Positions 32,364-41,328 of a stretch of 64,000 nucleotides of DNA are shown here, in pieces. A model generated the notes under the pieces. The model was not told the DNA's origin, made no database searches, and saw nothing but the letters and a program-made list of their open reading frames with translations. The position numbers and the translations under genes were made by a program. The number at the start of each line of letters is the position of its first letter. Positions within the stretch are counted from its first letter, which is position 1. The stretch lies in NCBI RefSeq assembly GCF_002934605.1, contig NZ_PTJC01000006.1, positions 1,612,001 through 1,676,000 on the forward strand, written 5' to 3'. Source of the stretch: Neolewinella xylanilytica (GTDB lineage: Bacteria; Bacteroidota; Bacteroidia; Chitinophagales; Saprospiraceae).

Positions 32364-33329
32364 ATGCTCCTGGATTTCTCCACCCTTCGCGCACTGGTTG
32401 TCGGTGACCTTATGCTGGACCGGTACCTCAGCGGAAGTGTGGAGCGTATTAGTCCGGAGGCCCCGGTACCCGTACTTCGTTACCGGCGGCAGGAGGATCG
32501 CCTGGGCGGGGCGGGGAACGTAGCGCTGAACCTGGTGGCTTTGGGGGCGGGGGCGACGACCGCAGGTGTAATGGGGGCCGACGAAAACGCCGGCCTTCTG
32601 GGTAGGGCCCTCCGTGAGCACGGCATCGGAGATGCTCCTCTGGTAACCGACGCTAGTCGACCCACCACGGTCAAGACCCGGGTAATCGCCCAGGACCAGC
32701 AACTGCTCCGCATCGACCGGGAATCCACCGAAGACCTTGCTCCTACCGTTGAGGAAGGGTTGTTAGGGGCCATCCGGGAGCATATTCGTAGCGGTCAGGT
32801 CGACCTGATCATACTACAGGACTACAATAAGGGGGTGCTGACCGCGGAAGTGATCCGTCAAGTAACCAGCTGGGCCGCAACCGCGAAGATTCCGGTAGCC
32901 GTCGACCCCAAAGTTCGAAATTTTTGGAGCTACAACGGGGTAGACCTGTTCAAACCCAACCTGCGGGAAATTCAGCAGCAATGCGATTTTGCGGTAACCC
33001 CGGACGTGCAAAGCCTGGACCGCGCCGCAGCCCTGATCTTCGCGCGTCTGGCCTGTAAGCGGGTGATGATCACCCTGTCGGAATACGGAATCTACACCCA
33101 CGACGGAACCCATTCGGCCATCCATCCTACCCGGGCCCGCCGAATCGCGGACGTTAGCGGGGCGGGGGATACGGTCATCGGCGTGGCCGCCTGTGGATTA
33201 GCTGCCGGAATGGACCTTACCCGAATAGCGCGTCTTGCCAATTTGGCTGGAGCGCAAGTGATCGCCAAACCCGGGGTGGTGGCCGTCGATCTGGAGGCAT
33301 TGCGGCAGGACTGGGCCGCCGAGGCATGA
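32364..33329 (+). CDS. D-glycero-beta-D-manno-heptose-7-phosphate kinase (RfaE1/HldA-type)
   Basis: 321 residues of the PfkB/ribokinase family. The N-terminus LVVGDLMLDRYLSGSVERIS with PEAPVPVL, followed by RLGGAGNVALNLVALG, is diagnostic of RfaE domain 1. The PfkB C-terminal signature is DVSGAGDTVIGVAACGLAAG, with the catalytic Asp. It phosphorylates heptose-7-phosphate at C1 in ADP-heptose synthesis for lipopolysaccharide. The nucleotidyl-transferase domain (RfaE2) is not fused and is not seen in the window. It lies 12 bp after ndk. Confidence 0.9.
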   Translation: MLLDFSTLRALVVGDLMLDRYLSGSVERISPEAPVPVLRYRRQEDRLGGAGNVALNLVALGAGATTAGVMGADENAGLLGRALREHGIGDAPLVTDASRPTTVKTRVIAQDQQLLRIDRESTEDLAPTVEEGLLGAIREHIRSGQVDLIILQDYNKGVLTAEVIRQVTSWAATAKIPVAVDPKVRNFWSYNGVDLFKPNLREIQQQCDFAVTPDVQSLDRAAALIFARLACKRVMITLSEYGIYTHDGTHSAIHPTRARRIADVSGAGDTVIGVAACGLAAGMDLTRIARLANLAGAQVIAKPGVVAVDLEALRQDWAAEA

Positions 33330-33385
33330 ACACATATTGTTATCGGGGGTTATACCGGGAATTGCGATAACCCGGAATACCTTTT

Positions 33386-34345
33386 ATGTACCTATTTGAA
33401 GTTTTTGGACTTGAGTTGGATTTTCAGCCGCTCATCGATGAGTTGCAGACCTGGTGGGCCAGCCTATTGAAGCACCTGCCGAATATTCTCCTGGCGATCA
33501 TCGTCATCTTCATCGGGTTCATCGTCACTAAGGTTGCCAAGCGGTACATCGACCGGGTAAGTCGGCGGCTAGTACACGACTCAACGGTAGCCGGCCTGCT
33601 CGCATCCATCCTAACGGCCCTGCTGGTCCTGGCCTTTCTTTTTCTCACCCTCTCCGTCTTGCAACTTACCGGAGTGGTTGCCAGCCTGCTCGGTGCGGCG
33701 GGGGTCATTGGCCTGGCACTCGGCCTGGCGTTTCAGGATCCCATCCTCAACCTCTTCAGCGGTATCATGCTCTCCATTCGAAACCTGTTCCGGGAGGGAG
33801 ACCTGATCGAAGTGGGCGGCTTTTTCGGGAAAGTGCAGAAGGTTAATCTCCGGAACACCATTCTAATGACCCTCCAGGGGCAGGAAGTACTGATTCCCAA
33901 TAAAACCGTTGCCCAGGAACCGATCAAGAATTACAACAAGTATGGGATGCGCCGCGTGGATCTAAGTTGCGGCGTGAGCTACGGTGACGACCTGGCCAAA
34001 GTTAAGGAATTGACGATTCAAGCTATAAAGGACTCCGTACCCTACGACACCAGCAAGGAGGTGCAACTGTTCTTTAACGAGTTCGGCAACAGCTCCATCA
34101 ACTACACGCTCCGGTTCTGGATCGCGGATCGCAAGACGGGGCAGGCCGATTATCTATCCGCCCAGAGCGAGGCGATAATGGCCATTAAGCGCGTCTACGA
34201 TAGCAATGACATCATGATTCCGTTCCCGATTCGTACCCTGGATTTTGGTATTAAAGGGGGAGAGAAGCTCAGCGAAATGCTTAGTCGGGAGAATAATGTT
34301 AAAGCGGAAACCGAAAACGGCGAAAGCGAACATCACTCTGAATAG
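33386..34345 (+). CDS. MscS family mechanosensitive ion channel
   Basis: 319 residues. Three N-terminal TM helices (about residues 22-45, 68-92 and 97-118) lead to the pore helix GVIGLALGLAFQDPILNLF, which has the Gly/Ala packing pattern of MscS. The cytoplasmic beta domain has GDLIEVGGFFGKVQKVNLRN and IPNKTVAQEPIKNYNK, followed by the alpha/beta C-terminal domain. It opens on membrane tension to release solutes during hypo-osmotic shock. The size is close to the E. coli channel, without extra domains. A weak terminator follows. Confidence 0.95.
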   Translation: MYLFEVFGLELDFQPLIDELQTWWASLLKHLPNILLAIIVIFIGFIVTKVAKRYIDRVSRRLVHDSTVAGLLASILTALLVLAFLFLTLSVLQLTGVVASLLGAAGVIGLALGLAFQDPILNLFSGIMLSIRNLFREGDLIEVGGFFGKVQKVNLRNTILMTLQGQEVLIPNKTVAQEPIKNYNKYGMRRVDLSCGVSYGDDLAKVKELTIQAIKDSVPYDTSKEVQLFFNEFGNSSINYTLRFWIADRKTGQADYLSAQSEAIMAIKRVYDSNDIMIPFPIRTLDFGIKGGEKLSEMLSRENNVKAETENGESEHHSE

Positions 34346-34363
34346 GCTGTTTTATTTTTAAAC

Positions 34364-34391
34364 GAGCAGCAATAACTGTCCGCTCTTTTTT
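34364..34391 (+). terminator. Weak terminator after mscS-like gene
   Basis: A small GAGC/GCTC hairpin with an inner CAG/CTG pairing is followed by six T residues. The stem is short, so this is a low-confidence call. Confidence 0.35.
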
Positions 34392-34426
34392 CTCACACTC
34401 CCTAAACGTTAATCAAAATTTACATT

Positions 34427-34891
34427 ATGAAAATCCGCACATTATCCCTCGCATTGCTCCTCAGTATGGGTGGCCTTTTTTACAGTTGTGCTGAAAACAG
34501 CCCAGCTGACAACGCCGCCGATCAGGTTGAGTACGAAACCGAAAACGCGCTGTCCAACATGGGGGCTGAAGTCCGTGAAGAAAGCGACGAATTCGAACGT
34601 GGGTTCCGCGAGGCCCGCACGAACGTCGATAACCGGATGAACGAGCTCGAAACCGAGATGGAATCTGCTTCCGCCGAGGCACGCGCCGAAATGGAAGAAG
34701 AGTACGCCGAACTCGAAGGCTACCGCGACGACCTTGATCGCCGTATGGACCGCGTAGGCGCCAATTGGGAAGCCGGCTGGAGTGACTTTGAAGGTGACGT
34801 CGAGCAAGGCTGGATGGACTTCAAACGTGAATCCGACGAGCTCATGACCAACATCGAGCGTAGTCTTGATCCGGAAGGCGATCTGGACTAA
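34427..34891 (+). CDS. Acidic helical lipoprotein
   Basis: 154 residues. The signal MKIRTLSLALLLSMGGLFYS is followed by a lipidated Cys (SCAEN). The rest is highly charged and Glu-rich, with long helical or coiled-coil stretches (FREARTNVDNRMNELETEM, ARAEMEEEYAELEGYRDDLD). No named domain. It is an envelope lipoprotein of unknown role; its position next to the DUF2945 and DUF2383-like genes suggests a small stress-response cluster, which is inference. A strong terminator lies between it and those genes. Confidence 0.75.
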   Translation: MKIRTLSLALLLSMGGLFYSCAENSPADNAADQVEYETENALSNMGAEVREESDEFERGFREARTNVDNRMNELETEMESASAEARAEMEEEYAELEGYRDDLDRRMDRVGANWEAGWSDFEGDVEQGWMDFKRESDELMTNIERSLDPEGDLD

Positions 34892-34915
34892 CCAAGCATA
34901 AATCTTAACCGAATC

Positions 34916-34962
34916 GACCCGGTGGAGTCAGGTAACCATTCCCCTCCACCGGGTCTTTATTT
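34916..34962 (+). terminator. Rho-independent terminator after the lipoprotein gene
   Basis: GACCCGGTGGAG and CTCCACCGGGTC form a perfect 12-bp stem around a 16-nt loop, followed by TTTATTTTAT. Confidence 0.92.
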
Positions 34963-34980
34963 TATCCTAAACCTTCCCAA

Positions 34981-35193
34981 ATGATCAGAAAAGGCAGCAA
35001 AGTCACGTGGAAATGGGGCAATGGAAGTGCCACCGGTAAGGTCGAAGAGACCTTTACGGAGGAGGTATCCCGGACCATTGAAGGCAATAAGGTTACCCGC
35101 AAGGGAGAATCCGGTAACAAGGCCCTTTTGATAAAACAAGACGACGGAAGTAAGGTATTGAAGCTGGAATCCGAAGTTGAAAAAGCAGATTAA
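34981..35193 (+). CDS. DUF2945 small Tudor-like protein
   Basis: 70 residues. MIRKGSKVTWKWGNGSATGK, then GNKVTRKGESGNKALLIKQD and GSKVLKLESEV, match the DUF2945 (hypervirulence-associated TUDOR domain) family, whose members are 60-75-residue single-domain proteins. Function unknown. The stop and the next start overlap as TAATG, so it is translationally coupled to the DUF2383-like gene. Confidence 0.85.
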   Translation: MIRKGSKVTWKWGNGSATGKVEETFTEEVSRTIEGNKVTRKGESGNKALLIKQDDGSKVLKLESEVEKAD

Positions 35194-35717
35194 TGGACAA
35201 TAATTCAGACATGAAACCATCCGCCGAAATAAGGCCGGAAGGCACTGATGCTACGCTAAACGAAATTGCGATGCTGCACCGGCAATCCTCCGGCTACTAC
35301 CGGGATATCGCCGATGCCATGGAACAGGGAGACGATACCGGATCCGGCTACTTTACCCGCTTGGCTGAATACCACGACGGGATGTTAGAGACGGTCAACG
35401 AGATACTATCAGATATGTCCGGCGGGGTTCATACCCCCTCCCGTTCCGCGGAAACCTATCTCAAAAAGAACGAAGGGCGCCTCAACCAAGCCCTACAGAG
35501 TAAGAACACCGCCGAACTGGCAGAACTTGCCCACGAGAACGAGCGGGGTATCAGCAATGGGTACGAGCACGCCCTGGGAAACACCCAACTGATCGATTTC
35601 GCCAAAGAGCTCCTGCAAAAGCAGCACCGGGAAGTCCTCATTTGGGTGAACCGGGCGGATCGGTTTAAAACGGTGCCCCAGGATTTCAACGACCACTACG
35701 ATCTCGATAAGAAATAA
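35193..35717 (+). CDS. DUF2383/PA2169-type four-helix-bundle protein
   Basis: 174 residues, all predicted helical, with no signal peptide. The stretches TDATLNEIAMLHRQSSGYYR and YLKKNEGRLNQALQSKNTAE with GISNGYEHALGN match the PA2169/DUF2383 ferritin-like four-helix-bundle group. No obvious ferroxidase ligand set (ExxH pairs) could be assigned with confidence, so metal binding is unproven. Starts at the ATG overlapping the DUF2945 stop; a second ATG 18 bp later is possible. Such genes are often induced by osmotic or oxidative stress, a family-level remark. Confidence 0.72.
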   Translation: MDNNSDMKPSAEIRPEGTDATLNEIAMLHRQSSGYYRDIADAMEQGDDTGSGYFTRLAEYHDGMLETVNEILSDMSGGVHTPSRSAETYLKKNEGRLNQALQSKNTAELAELAHENERGISNGYEHALGNTQLIDFAKELLQKQHREVLIWVNRADRFKTVPQDFNDHYDLDKK

Positions 35718-36097
35718 GTTTTTGCCGTCCGGGGGAGCCAGTTAGCACATCCATTTCTCCTCCCGACGGCGAACACTTGCGGGCGGATTGCCGGGCAATT
35801 GCTGCTATGAGCTAAGGGGAAGCAAGTCCCCGGAACCGGCAATTCACCTGCGCTTGCCGCCCCCTTACCACTCCCGGCGAATCTTGCGCCGTGCTTATTC
35901 GTGTTGTGGTTAGGTTTAACCCGATTCAGTGGTTCCGGCAACTGGCCTAGCGAGCGGACAGGCGGGTGAAGCCACCCATTCGATTTGGCAAAACCCTTCC
36001 TGCCGGGTATTCGCCCCGAGGTGCCACAATTGAAGGGCTTACCGAAAAATTATCTAGCTTAATTTCTACCTTTACCCCGAATTAACTTTCTAAAAAG
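35718..36097. other. 380-bp intergenic region with a strong hairpin
   Basis: At 35724-35770 GCCGTC, GGG and GGAG pair in order with CTCC, CCC and GACGGC, leaving single-base bulges and a 19-nt loop. It has no T-tract but probably ends the DUF2945/DUF2383 transcript. The rest shows no gene or tRNA. Near 36066, TACCTTTA resembles a -7 element for the next gene. Confidence 0.55.
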
Positions 36098-36607
36098 ATG
36101 ACTCCGACTAGTTCACCGGCCAAAGAGAACCCGCCCCATCTGGATGCCCCGGCATCTTCTTCCTTTAATGTTTCCAAGGAAGGCCGTAAATACGGGATCA
36201 TTTTGGGCCTACTCGTCAGCGTTTACCTGCTAATTGTCAACCAACTGTACGTCGATGTACCGATGTCGGTCCGGTTCTCCAAGCACTTATTGATCATTCC
36301 CATCGTTTGGTACGCAACCAAAACGTACGCCGAGTCGATCTACCGGGGGCAGGAGGTTTTCAAAACGGAGATCGGACTCATGTTTCGCATCGGGATATGG
36401 GCCACGGCGGTCATCGCGGTGCTGAACATTTCCCTGAGTGCTTTTAATCCCGAACTCGGTTTCGAGCAATTTCTCAACGACAACACCAGTTTCGGTGATG
36501 CCATGATGAACAGTTTCTTCGTTGCGATGGAAACCCTGGTATTCGTGGTCATTATCGGTTTTGTATTTATGCAATACTATAAGCGGGGCGGAGCGCCCGA
36601 AGATTAA
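36098..36607 (+). CDS. DUF4199-like membrane protein
   Basis: 169 residues. A hydrophilic N-terminus is followed by four predicted TM segments: YGIILGLLVSVYLLIV, LLIIPIVWYATK, IGIWATAVIAVLNISL and TLVFVVIIGFVFMQYY. The order and the central polar part (FLNDNTSFGDAMMNSF) resemble DUF4199, a Bacteroidota inner-membrane family of unknown function. The stop overlaps the start of the AI-2E-type gene (TAATG). Confidence 0.65.
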   Translation: MTPTSSPAKENPPHLDAPASSSFNVSKEGRKYGIILGLLVSVYLLIVNQLYVDVPMSVRFSKHLLIIPIVWYATKTYAESIYRGQEVFKTEIGLMFRIGIWATAVIAVLNISLSAFNPELGFEQFLNDNTSFGDAMMNSFFVAMETLVFVVIIGFVFMQYYKRGGAPED

Positions 36608-37857
36608 TGCCAAGAGCCAGCGCCAACCCGGGCCGGAGTTCCACCACCACCATGCGGTTCGACCGGCTCGCCTACGTTCTAATCTGCCTGTGCATAGTGC
36701 TTTACACACTATACGCAGGCAGTTCCTTTTTTATACCTATTGCTTTCGGCCTGTTTTTTTCCCTGATGCTCAAGCCGATCTGTTATCGCTTTGAGGTGCT
36801 GATCAATAGCCGCATCTTTTCGGTGGTGCTGACGCTATTTACTGCCGGAGTGGTCGTGCTCGGCGTCCTGTTGTTCTTTTTCAACCAGATCCAGGCGATT
36901 CTGACGGAGGCGGACGATATCTATTCGGGCCTTCAGGAAACCTTCTACGAGTGGGCGGAATACGGTGGCGGTCGCTTCGGTATTTCGGGAGAGGAAGTGG
37001 AGGCCTACATCGATGAAGCCATTACCAGCGTCAGCGATCAACCTTTGGGAATTCTATCCACCGGATTGTCAACCAGCGGGGTGCTACTGGCTAATTTTTC
37101 GCTGGTAATGATCTACACCTTCTTTTTTCTGCTGTACCGGGGTGCGATGAAGAACTTCGTGCTCGGCCAGCTTCGGAACAGCGATCAAACGGAGGGTTTG
37201 GAAACGCTCAACGAAATCCAGCAAGTGGCCAAGAGCTATCTCGGTGGGATGGGGTTAGTAATGCTTATCCTGGGAGTGTTGAACAGCCTGGGACTGTTTT
37301 TCATCGGCATCGATTACTATTTGGTTTGGGGTTTTTTGGCCGCGATTCTCGCCGTCGTTCCGTACATCGGCACGGTGATCGGCGGCCTTTTACCGTTCGT
37401 TTTCGCCATCGCCACTACGGAATCGATCTGGCAGCCCCTCGCGGTCGTATTACTGTACGCAACCGTACAGTTCGTAGAAGGGAATTTCATCACGCCCAAG
37501 GTCCTGGGAAGCAGCGTGAAACTGAATGCTCTCGCCGCGATCATGTCCGTCATTCTGGGTAGTATCTTTTGGGGATTGCCCGGCGTCATTATTGCTATCC
37601 CGTTCCTTGCCATCGTCCGTATCATCCTTACCCACATCGAGCCTCTACGACCGGTCGCACTGTTACTCAGCGATGATCTATACGAGCAATCGGACCGGTT
37701 TCTGGACGAATACAACGAGCCGAAATACCGGTTGTCGAATATCTTTAGCGGGAAGTCTTCACTGAGTTTGTTCCGGAAACGGCGCTCACCCCACCATCCA
37801 ACGAAGCGCGTAAGCAAGTCCAATTCCCAGGTAGTTTCCGATTCCGAACCCGACTAG
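36607..37857 (+). CDS. AI-2E family transporter
   Basis: 416 residues with about eight TM helices. The early SSFFIPIAFGLFFSLMLKPI, the central periplasmic part with GFEEY-like helices (EEVEAYIDEAITSV), and the later LPFVFAIATTE, VQFVEGNFITPKVLGSSVKL and PGVIIAIPFLAIVRI are typical of the AI-2E/YdiK-PerM exporter superfamily. Members export small molecules or ions; autoinducer export is shown for only a few. The hydrophilic C-terminal tail (about residues 393-416) is encoded antisense to the last 24 codons of the convergent DUF819 gene. Confidence 0.9.
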   Translation: MPRASANPGRSSTTTMRFDRLAYVLICLCIVLYTLYAGSSFFIPIAFGLFFSLMLKPICYRFEVLINSRIFSVVLTLFTAGVVVLGVLLFFFNQIQAILTEADDIYSGLQETFYEWAEYGGGRFGISGEEVEAYIDEAITSVSDQPLGILSTGLSTSGVLLANFSLVMIYTFFFLLYRGAMKNFVLGQLRNSDQTEGLETLNEIQQVAKSYLGGMGLVMLILGVLNSLGLFFIGIDYYLVWGFLAAILAVVPYIGTVIGGLLPFVFAIATTESIWQPLAVVLLYATVQFVEGNFITPKVLGSSVKLNALAAIMSVILGSIFWGLPGVIIAIPFLAIVRIILTHIEPLRPVALLLSDDLYEQSDRFLDEYNEPKYRLSNIFSGKSSLSLFRKRRSPHHPTKRVSKSNSQVVSDSEPD

Positions 37858-38916
37858 GGAGACGGCTATTCCCGCCGGAAGCAGCCGCGTATTCCGGATT
37901 GCCGTCGCAACCTGAACGACGAAAACCGGTCCGTAAAGCGCCGCGACGGAACTTAGGATAACGGTATCCCGGTCGACGCGAAAAAGCTTGGCCAGCAGTA
38001 GGTGAACCAGGATGGTGAGCGTCAGCGCAATAGCTGAAAAGTACAGCAGGTCCAGACCATCCTCCGCGAGCTGCCGGAAATCCGCCAGGAGGCCCAGGGC
38101 CACGCAGAAAATTAACACGAAATATTCTCCGAGGGCATAGGAATTGCCGATTCGGCGGGTCGCCCCCGACAGGGCCAGGACGATGGAAAGGGTAGTAATG
38201 AACAGGATGAGCGCGGTAGGGTCGAACCAGGCTCCCGTAACCGCTCGCGTGGTTAAGAAGCCGGCGGCGGTGACGGATAGGCCCGCCAGCAATTGTTTGA
38301 CCCACCTGCTCCACGTAGCGGGGGGATCGGATAGGTTCTGCACCGGTTCCTGGTCCGGCGTGACGGGGGAAGGAGAAAAAATTTTGCCGTACAGGGCGGG
38401 CAGGATGGTGAGGAGGCCAAGAAGGTATGCACCGCCAAGCAGTACGTCTGCTGCCTGGATCAGCACCACGTATTCTGCGGGTGCCTCAAGGGCAAGGCCA
38501 ATTGCCTGGACGTTGGGGGTGCCACCGGTGTACAGACCGGTTAGCATGCCCGCGATTTGCCAGACATCCTCTACCTGTGCCTGAGCGTACAGGGCGGTCA
38601 GTCCCGTAGCGCATACCCCCGCAAGGCAGCATAATAGAAAAGAAAACAACATCGGTTTACCGAACCGGAGCAGGTCACGTACCCGAACGCTGAAGAGCAA
38701 GAGGGGCAACCCCACCAGCATACTTCCGCCGGCAATGGCCTCCAGTAGCGGACCGTTAATTTCCCACCCGCGCAGGTTAGCAATCAGGATGCCGGCACCG
38801 TAGCAAAGAATGATGCTGCTGCTCCATTCGGGGACCCAGCGCCGCCGCGTGGCCAGGATGGCCACAATGGGGAATAAGACGGCGAGGCTCAGGCTCAGCA
38901 GGTCGGAAACCGGCAA
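37786..38916 (-). CDS. DUF819 family integral membrane protein
   Basis: 376 residues with about ten TM helices. GMLTGLYTGGTPNVQAIGLA is the DUF819 hallmark, and VALYGPVFVVQVATAIRN-like and GFGIGNYLGIGLAYALR near the end complete the match. DUF819 (YjcL-like) proteins are predicted inner-membrane transporters of unknown substrate. The 3' end overlaps the convergent AI-2E gene by 72 bp. It lies 2 bp after the SixA-like gene and ends a YrdC-like, prfA, SixA-like, DUF819 operon. Confidence 0.88.
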   Translation of the reverse strand: MPVSDLLSLSLAVLFPIVAILATRRRWVPEWSSSIILCYGAGILIANLRGWEINGPLLEAIAGGSMLVGLPLLLFSVRVRDLLRFGKPMLFSFLLCCLAGVCATGLTALYAQAQVEDVWQIAGMLTGLYTGGTPNVQAIGLALEAPAEYVVLIQAADVLLGGAYLLGLLTILPALYGKIFSPSPVTPDQEPVQNLSDPPATWSRWVKQLLAGLSVTAAGFLTTRAVTGAWFDPTALILFITTLSIVLALSGATRRIGNSYALGEYFVLIFCVALGLLADFRQLAEDGLDLLYFSAIALTLTILVHLLLAKLFRVDRDTVILSSVAALYGPVFVVQVATAIRNTRLLPAGIAVSLVGFGIGNYLGIGLAYALRWMVG

Positions 38917-38918
38917 AA

Positions 38919-39437
38919 CTAGTACCGAAGTTGAAGTACCCGGGGCGTACCGGCCGGGGGGAGGGTCACCACCAGCAGGTTCCCGTAGTCAAGTTCGCTG
39001 AAGCGGGGGTGAGCGTCGGAATCCGTCAGGTGGTTGGCCAGGGCGGGAGTGGTATTGCTGTGACCTACCACGAGTATGGTTCCTCCCCGGTGTTTACGGG
39101 CGATGCGGTTCGAAACGACCTGGAGCTCGCCCGCGTCGTAAATGCTGACCGAAAGGTCGTGGGCCTCGGCGGTGGGGGTGGCGGTTTGTCGGGTTCGTTT
39201 GGTGTCGGTGCTGTATACGGCGTCCAGTTGGGTGTTCCGGAGCATTTCGGCGAGCAGGGCGGCGCGTTCCTGGCCGGCGGGGGTCAGGTCGGGGTCGTCA
39301 CCGAAATCTTTTTCGGCGTGACGGACGAGAATGACCGTGGTGAGCGGTTCGGAAACTACTTCGTCGTGTTCCGCTCGCGAGGTGTTGCACGAAATGGAGC
39401 ACAGGAGCAGACACGCAAACAGAAAAAGTACTCTCAT
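38919..39437 (-). CDS. SixA-like histidine phosphatase lipoprotein
   Basis: 172 residues. The signal MRVLFLFACLLLCSISCN indicates a lipoprotein. The histidine-phosphatase fold follows: VILVRHAEKDF (catalytic RHG-type motif with His), LTPAGQERAALLAEML, YSTDTKRTRQTATPTAE and LVVGHSNTTPALANHL with the second catalytic His. It should hydrolyse a phosphoester or phosphohistidine on the periplasmic side; the substrate is unknown. It is 1 bp after prfA in the same operon. Confidence 0.88.
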   Translation of the reverse strand: MRVLFLFACLLLCSISCNTSRAEHDEVVSEPLTTVILVRHAEKDFGDDPDLTPAGQERAALLAEMLRNTQLDAVYSTDTKRTRQTATPTAEAHDLSVSIYDAGELQVVSNRIARKHRGGTILVVGHSNTTPALANHLTDSDAHPRFSELDYGNLLVVTLPPAGTPRVLQLRY

Positions 39438-39438
39438 A

Positions 39439-40503
39439 TTAGATGCCTTCCTTCATTTTCTGACTGTTCTCGGCCACCTGGAGTCCTTCGATTACGGGTT
39501 CGAGGTTGCCGGCAATGACCTTGTCGAGACTATGTAAGGTAAGGTTTATCCGATGATCGGTGACCCGGTTCTGGGGATAGTTGTAGGTACGAATCTTTTC
39601 GCTTCGGTCGCCGCTGCCGACGAGCGATTTCCGGGTACTGGCGAGCTCGTCCGCGGCGGCCGTATCGCGGGCCTCCTTGATGCGGCGATACAGCTGCGCC
39701 ATGGCGATTTCCTTGTTCTTATGCTGGCTACGCCCGTCCTGGCTTTCCGATACGATGCCGGTGGGCAAGTGGGTAATCCGGATCGCCGACTCGGTCTTGT
39801 TTACGTGCTGACCGCCGGCACCGGACGCCCGGAAGGTGTCTATTTTCAGGTCGGCTTTGTTGATGTTAATGTCCTGTTCTTCTACCTTAGCCAGGACGGC
39901 AACCGTTGCCGCCGAGGTGTGGACACGCCCCTGGCTTTCCGTTTTCGGAACGCGCTGAACCCGGTGGACGCCGGACTCAAATTTCATATTGCTGTACACG
40001 TCGTCGCCGTGTATTTCGAAAACTACCTTGGAATAGCCGCCGGCGGTGCCTTCGTTTTCATCGATGATCTCGATCTTCCAGCCCTGGGTTTCGGCGTACC
40101 GCTTGTACATGTCAAAGAGATCCCCGGCAAACAGCGCGGCTTCGTCGCCACCCGTTCCGCCGCGGATCTCCATGATGATGTCGCGTTCGTCTTCGGGGTC
40201 TTTCGGAATCAGCATCACCTTGACCCGGTCGTCAAGGTCTTCCTTGCGTTCCTTCAGTTCCTCATACTCGAGCTGGGCCATTTCCCGCATTTCCGGATCG
40301 GGGTCCTTGCGCATCGATTCGCTGGTCGCCAGATTGTCCAGGAGATCCCGGTACACGAGGTAAGTATCGGCAATCGGTTTGAGTTTGCCGTACTCCTTGT
40401 TCACCCGGGTGAATTTGTCCTGATCCACGATGATCTCGGGATCGGACAACTGGACTTCCAGGTCCTTAAAACGGTGATATATAGCTTCGAGCTGGTCGAT
40501 CAT
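39439..40503 (-). CDS. prfA: Peptide chain release factor 1
   Basis: 354 residues. The GGQ motif (Gly230-Gln232) is in [19 protein letters not shown], and the anticodon-mimic tripeptide is PKT (residues 186-188) in [17 protein letters not shown], the PxT type of RF1. Domain 1 at the N-terminus ([20 protein letters not shown]) is complete. RF1 ends translation at UAA and UAG. It lies in an operon after a YrdC-like gene; prfA is commonly near prmC and YrdC/Sua5 genes in bacteria, so the linkage is expected, but prmC is not here. Confidence 0.97.
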   Translation of the reverse strand: MIDQLEAIYHRFKDLEVQLSDPEIIVDQDKFTRVNKEYGKLKPIADTYLVYRDLLDNLATSESMRKDPDPEMREMAQLEYEELKERKEDLDDRVKVMLIPKDPEDERDIIMEIRGGTGGDEAALFAGDLFDMYKRYAETQGWKIEIIDENEGTAGGYSKVVFEIHGDDVYSNMKFESGVHRVQRVPKTESQGRVHTSAATVAVLAKVEEQDININKADLKIDTFRASGAGGQHVNKTESAIRITHLPTGIVSESQDGRSQHKNKEIAMAQLYRRIKEARDTAAADELASTRKSLVGSGDRSEKIRTYNYPQNRVTDHRINLTLHSLDKVIAGNLEPVIEGLQVAENSQKMKEGI

Positions 40504-40545
40504 GGGCGCGCCTTTGTCTGCGGCGGCCCAAGATACGGCAGCGGC

Positions 40546-41145
40546 CTAGAGAAACTCCAATTCGTCGCCTTCCATCCTTACGCGGACGGCGGGGCGGCTG
40601 GCGAGGGTTTCCTTTTGGCGGCGCATCACGGTGAAATCAGCCCGTCGGAGTACGTCGGAGTTGATCTGTCCGAAGCGGGTTGGCAGGCTTTGCTGTCCTG
40701 GTCCCATGGCAAAAGATGCCAGCAAGGGGCCTTCCAGGTCTTCGCAGAGGCGGTAACAAAACGAATCCATGGCCAAGCGGACGTTTACTTCGTCGTTGCT
40801 GTCGATGAGGGCGATCGGAACCTGGGCACTGGCTCGTAGCCGAACGGTCAACGCCCGGCCGTGGTAAACGAAGAGGGTGTCGAGCTTCGGATGAATGTGT
40901 GGGAACCAGCTCACCAGGGTTTCCCGGTCGGCGAAAATGAGTTCCGGCTGGTTTCGCTTCGTCGGTGGGCAGGCTTGCAGCAGCTGATGTACCGAACTGG
41001 TTTTGCGCGCATCCACTACCATCTGCCACAGGTTGGACGTTGGTAGGAGTACCAAACCGCCTGCCTTTAGGGTAGATAACGCGCCAGTGCCGCGGAGTGG
41101 TAATTGATGCTGTATAGAAGGAGTAAAGTTCGTTCGAATATTCAT
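40546..41145 (-). CDS. Divergent YrdC/Sua5-family protein
   Basis: 199 residues. The overall YrdC/Sua5 layout is recognisable: TLKAGGLVLLPTSNLWQMVV corresponds to the family's GGxxxxPTDTxYGL strand-loop, CPPTKRNQPELIFADRETLV to the KxR segment, FVYHGRALTVRLRAS to the later core, and ASFAMGPGQQSLPTRFGQIN to the SAN region. The nucleotide and threonylcarbamate contacts (PTDT, SAN) are altered, so it may not make threonylcarbamoyl-AMP. A canonical TsaC would have to be elsewhere in the genome. It is upstream of prfA (42 bp), a typical location for YrdC genes. Confidence 0.65.
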   Translation of the reverse strand: MNIRTNFTPSIQHQLPLRGTGALSTLKAGGLVLLPTSNLWQMVVDARKTSSVHQLLQACPPTKRNQPELIFADRETLVSWFPHIHPKLDTLFVYHGRALTVRLRASAQVPIALIDSNDEVNVRLAMDSFCYRLCEDLEGPLLASFAMGPGQQSLPTRFGQINSDVLRRADFTVMRRQKETLASRPAVRVRMEGDELEFL

Positions 41146-41328
41146 TCATGATTAGTGAGCCTTCTTCTTCAATAGAAGAAAAAGGGGTTTGAAAGCATAA
41201 AGCGGTCGGTGTTTTTGGGACTAATCATGCCATAATAAGAGGCGCAAACAACATAAGGGGCTCAGAGACGTCTATCCGACAAGCTCAATAGATGCTGCGG
41301 ATAAATCTTCCGTTTAGGAAACTGTATT

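Noticed and set aside
39553..40839. 428-codon plus-strand open frame
   Set aside because: Antisense shadow of prfA and the YrdC-like gene; the minus-strand proteins have full family motifs, and this one has none.
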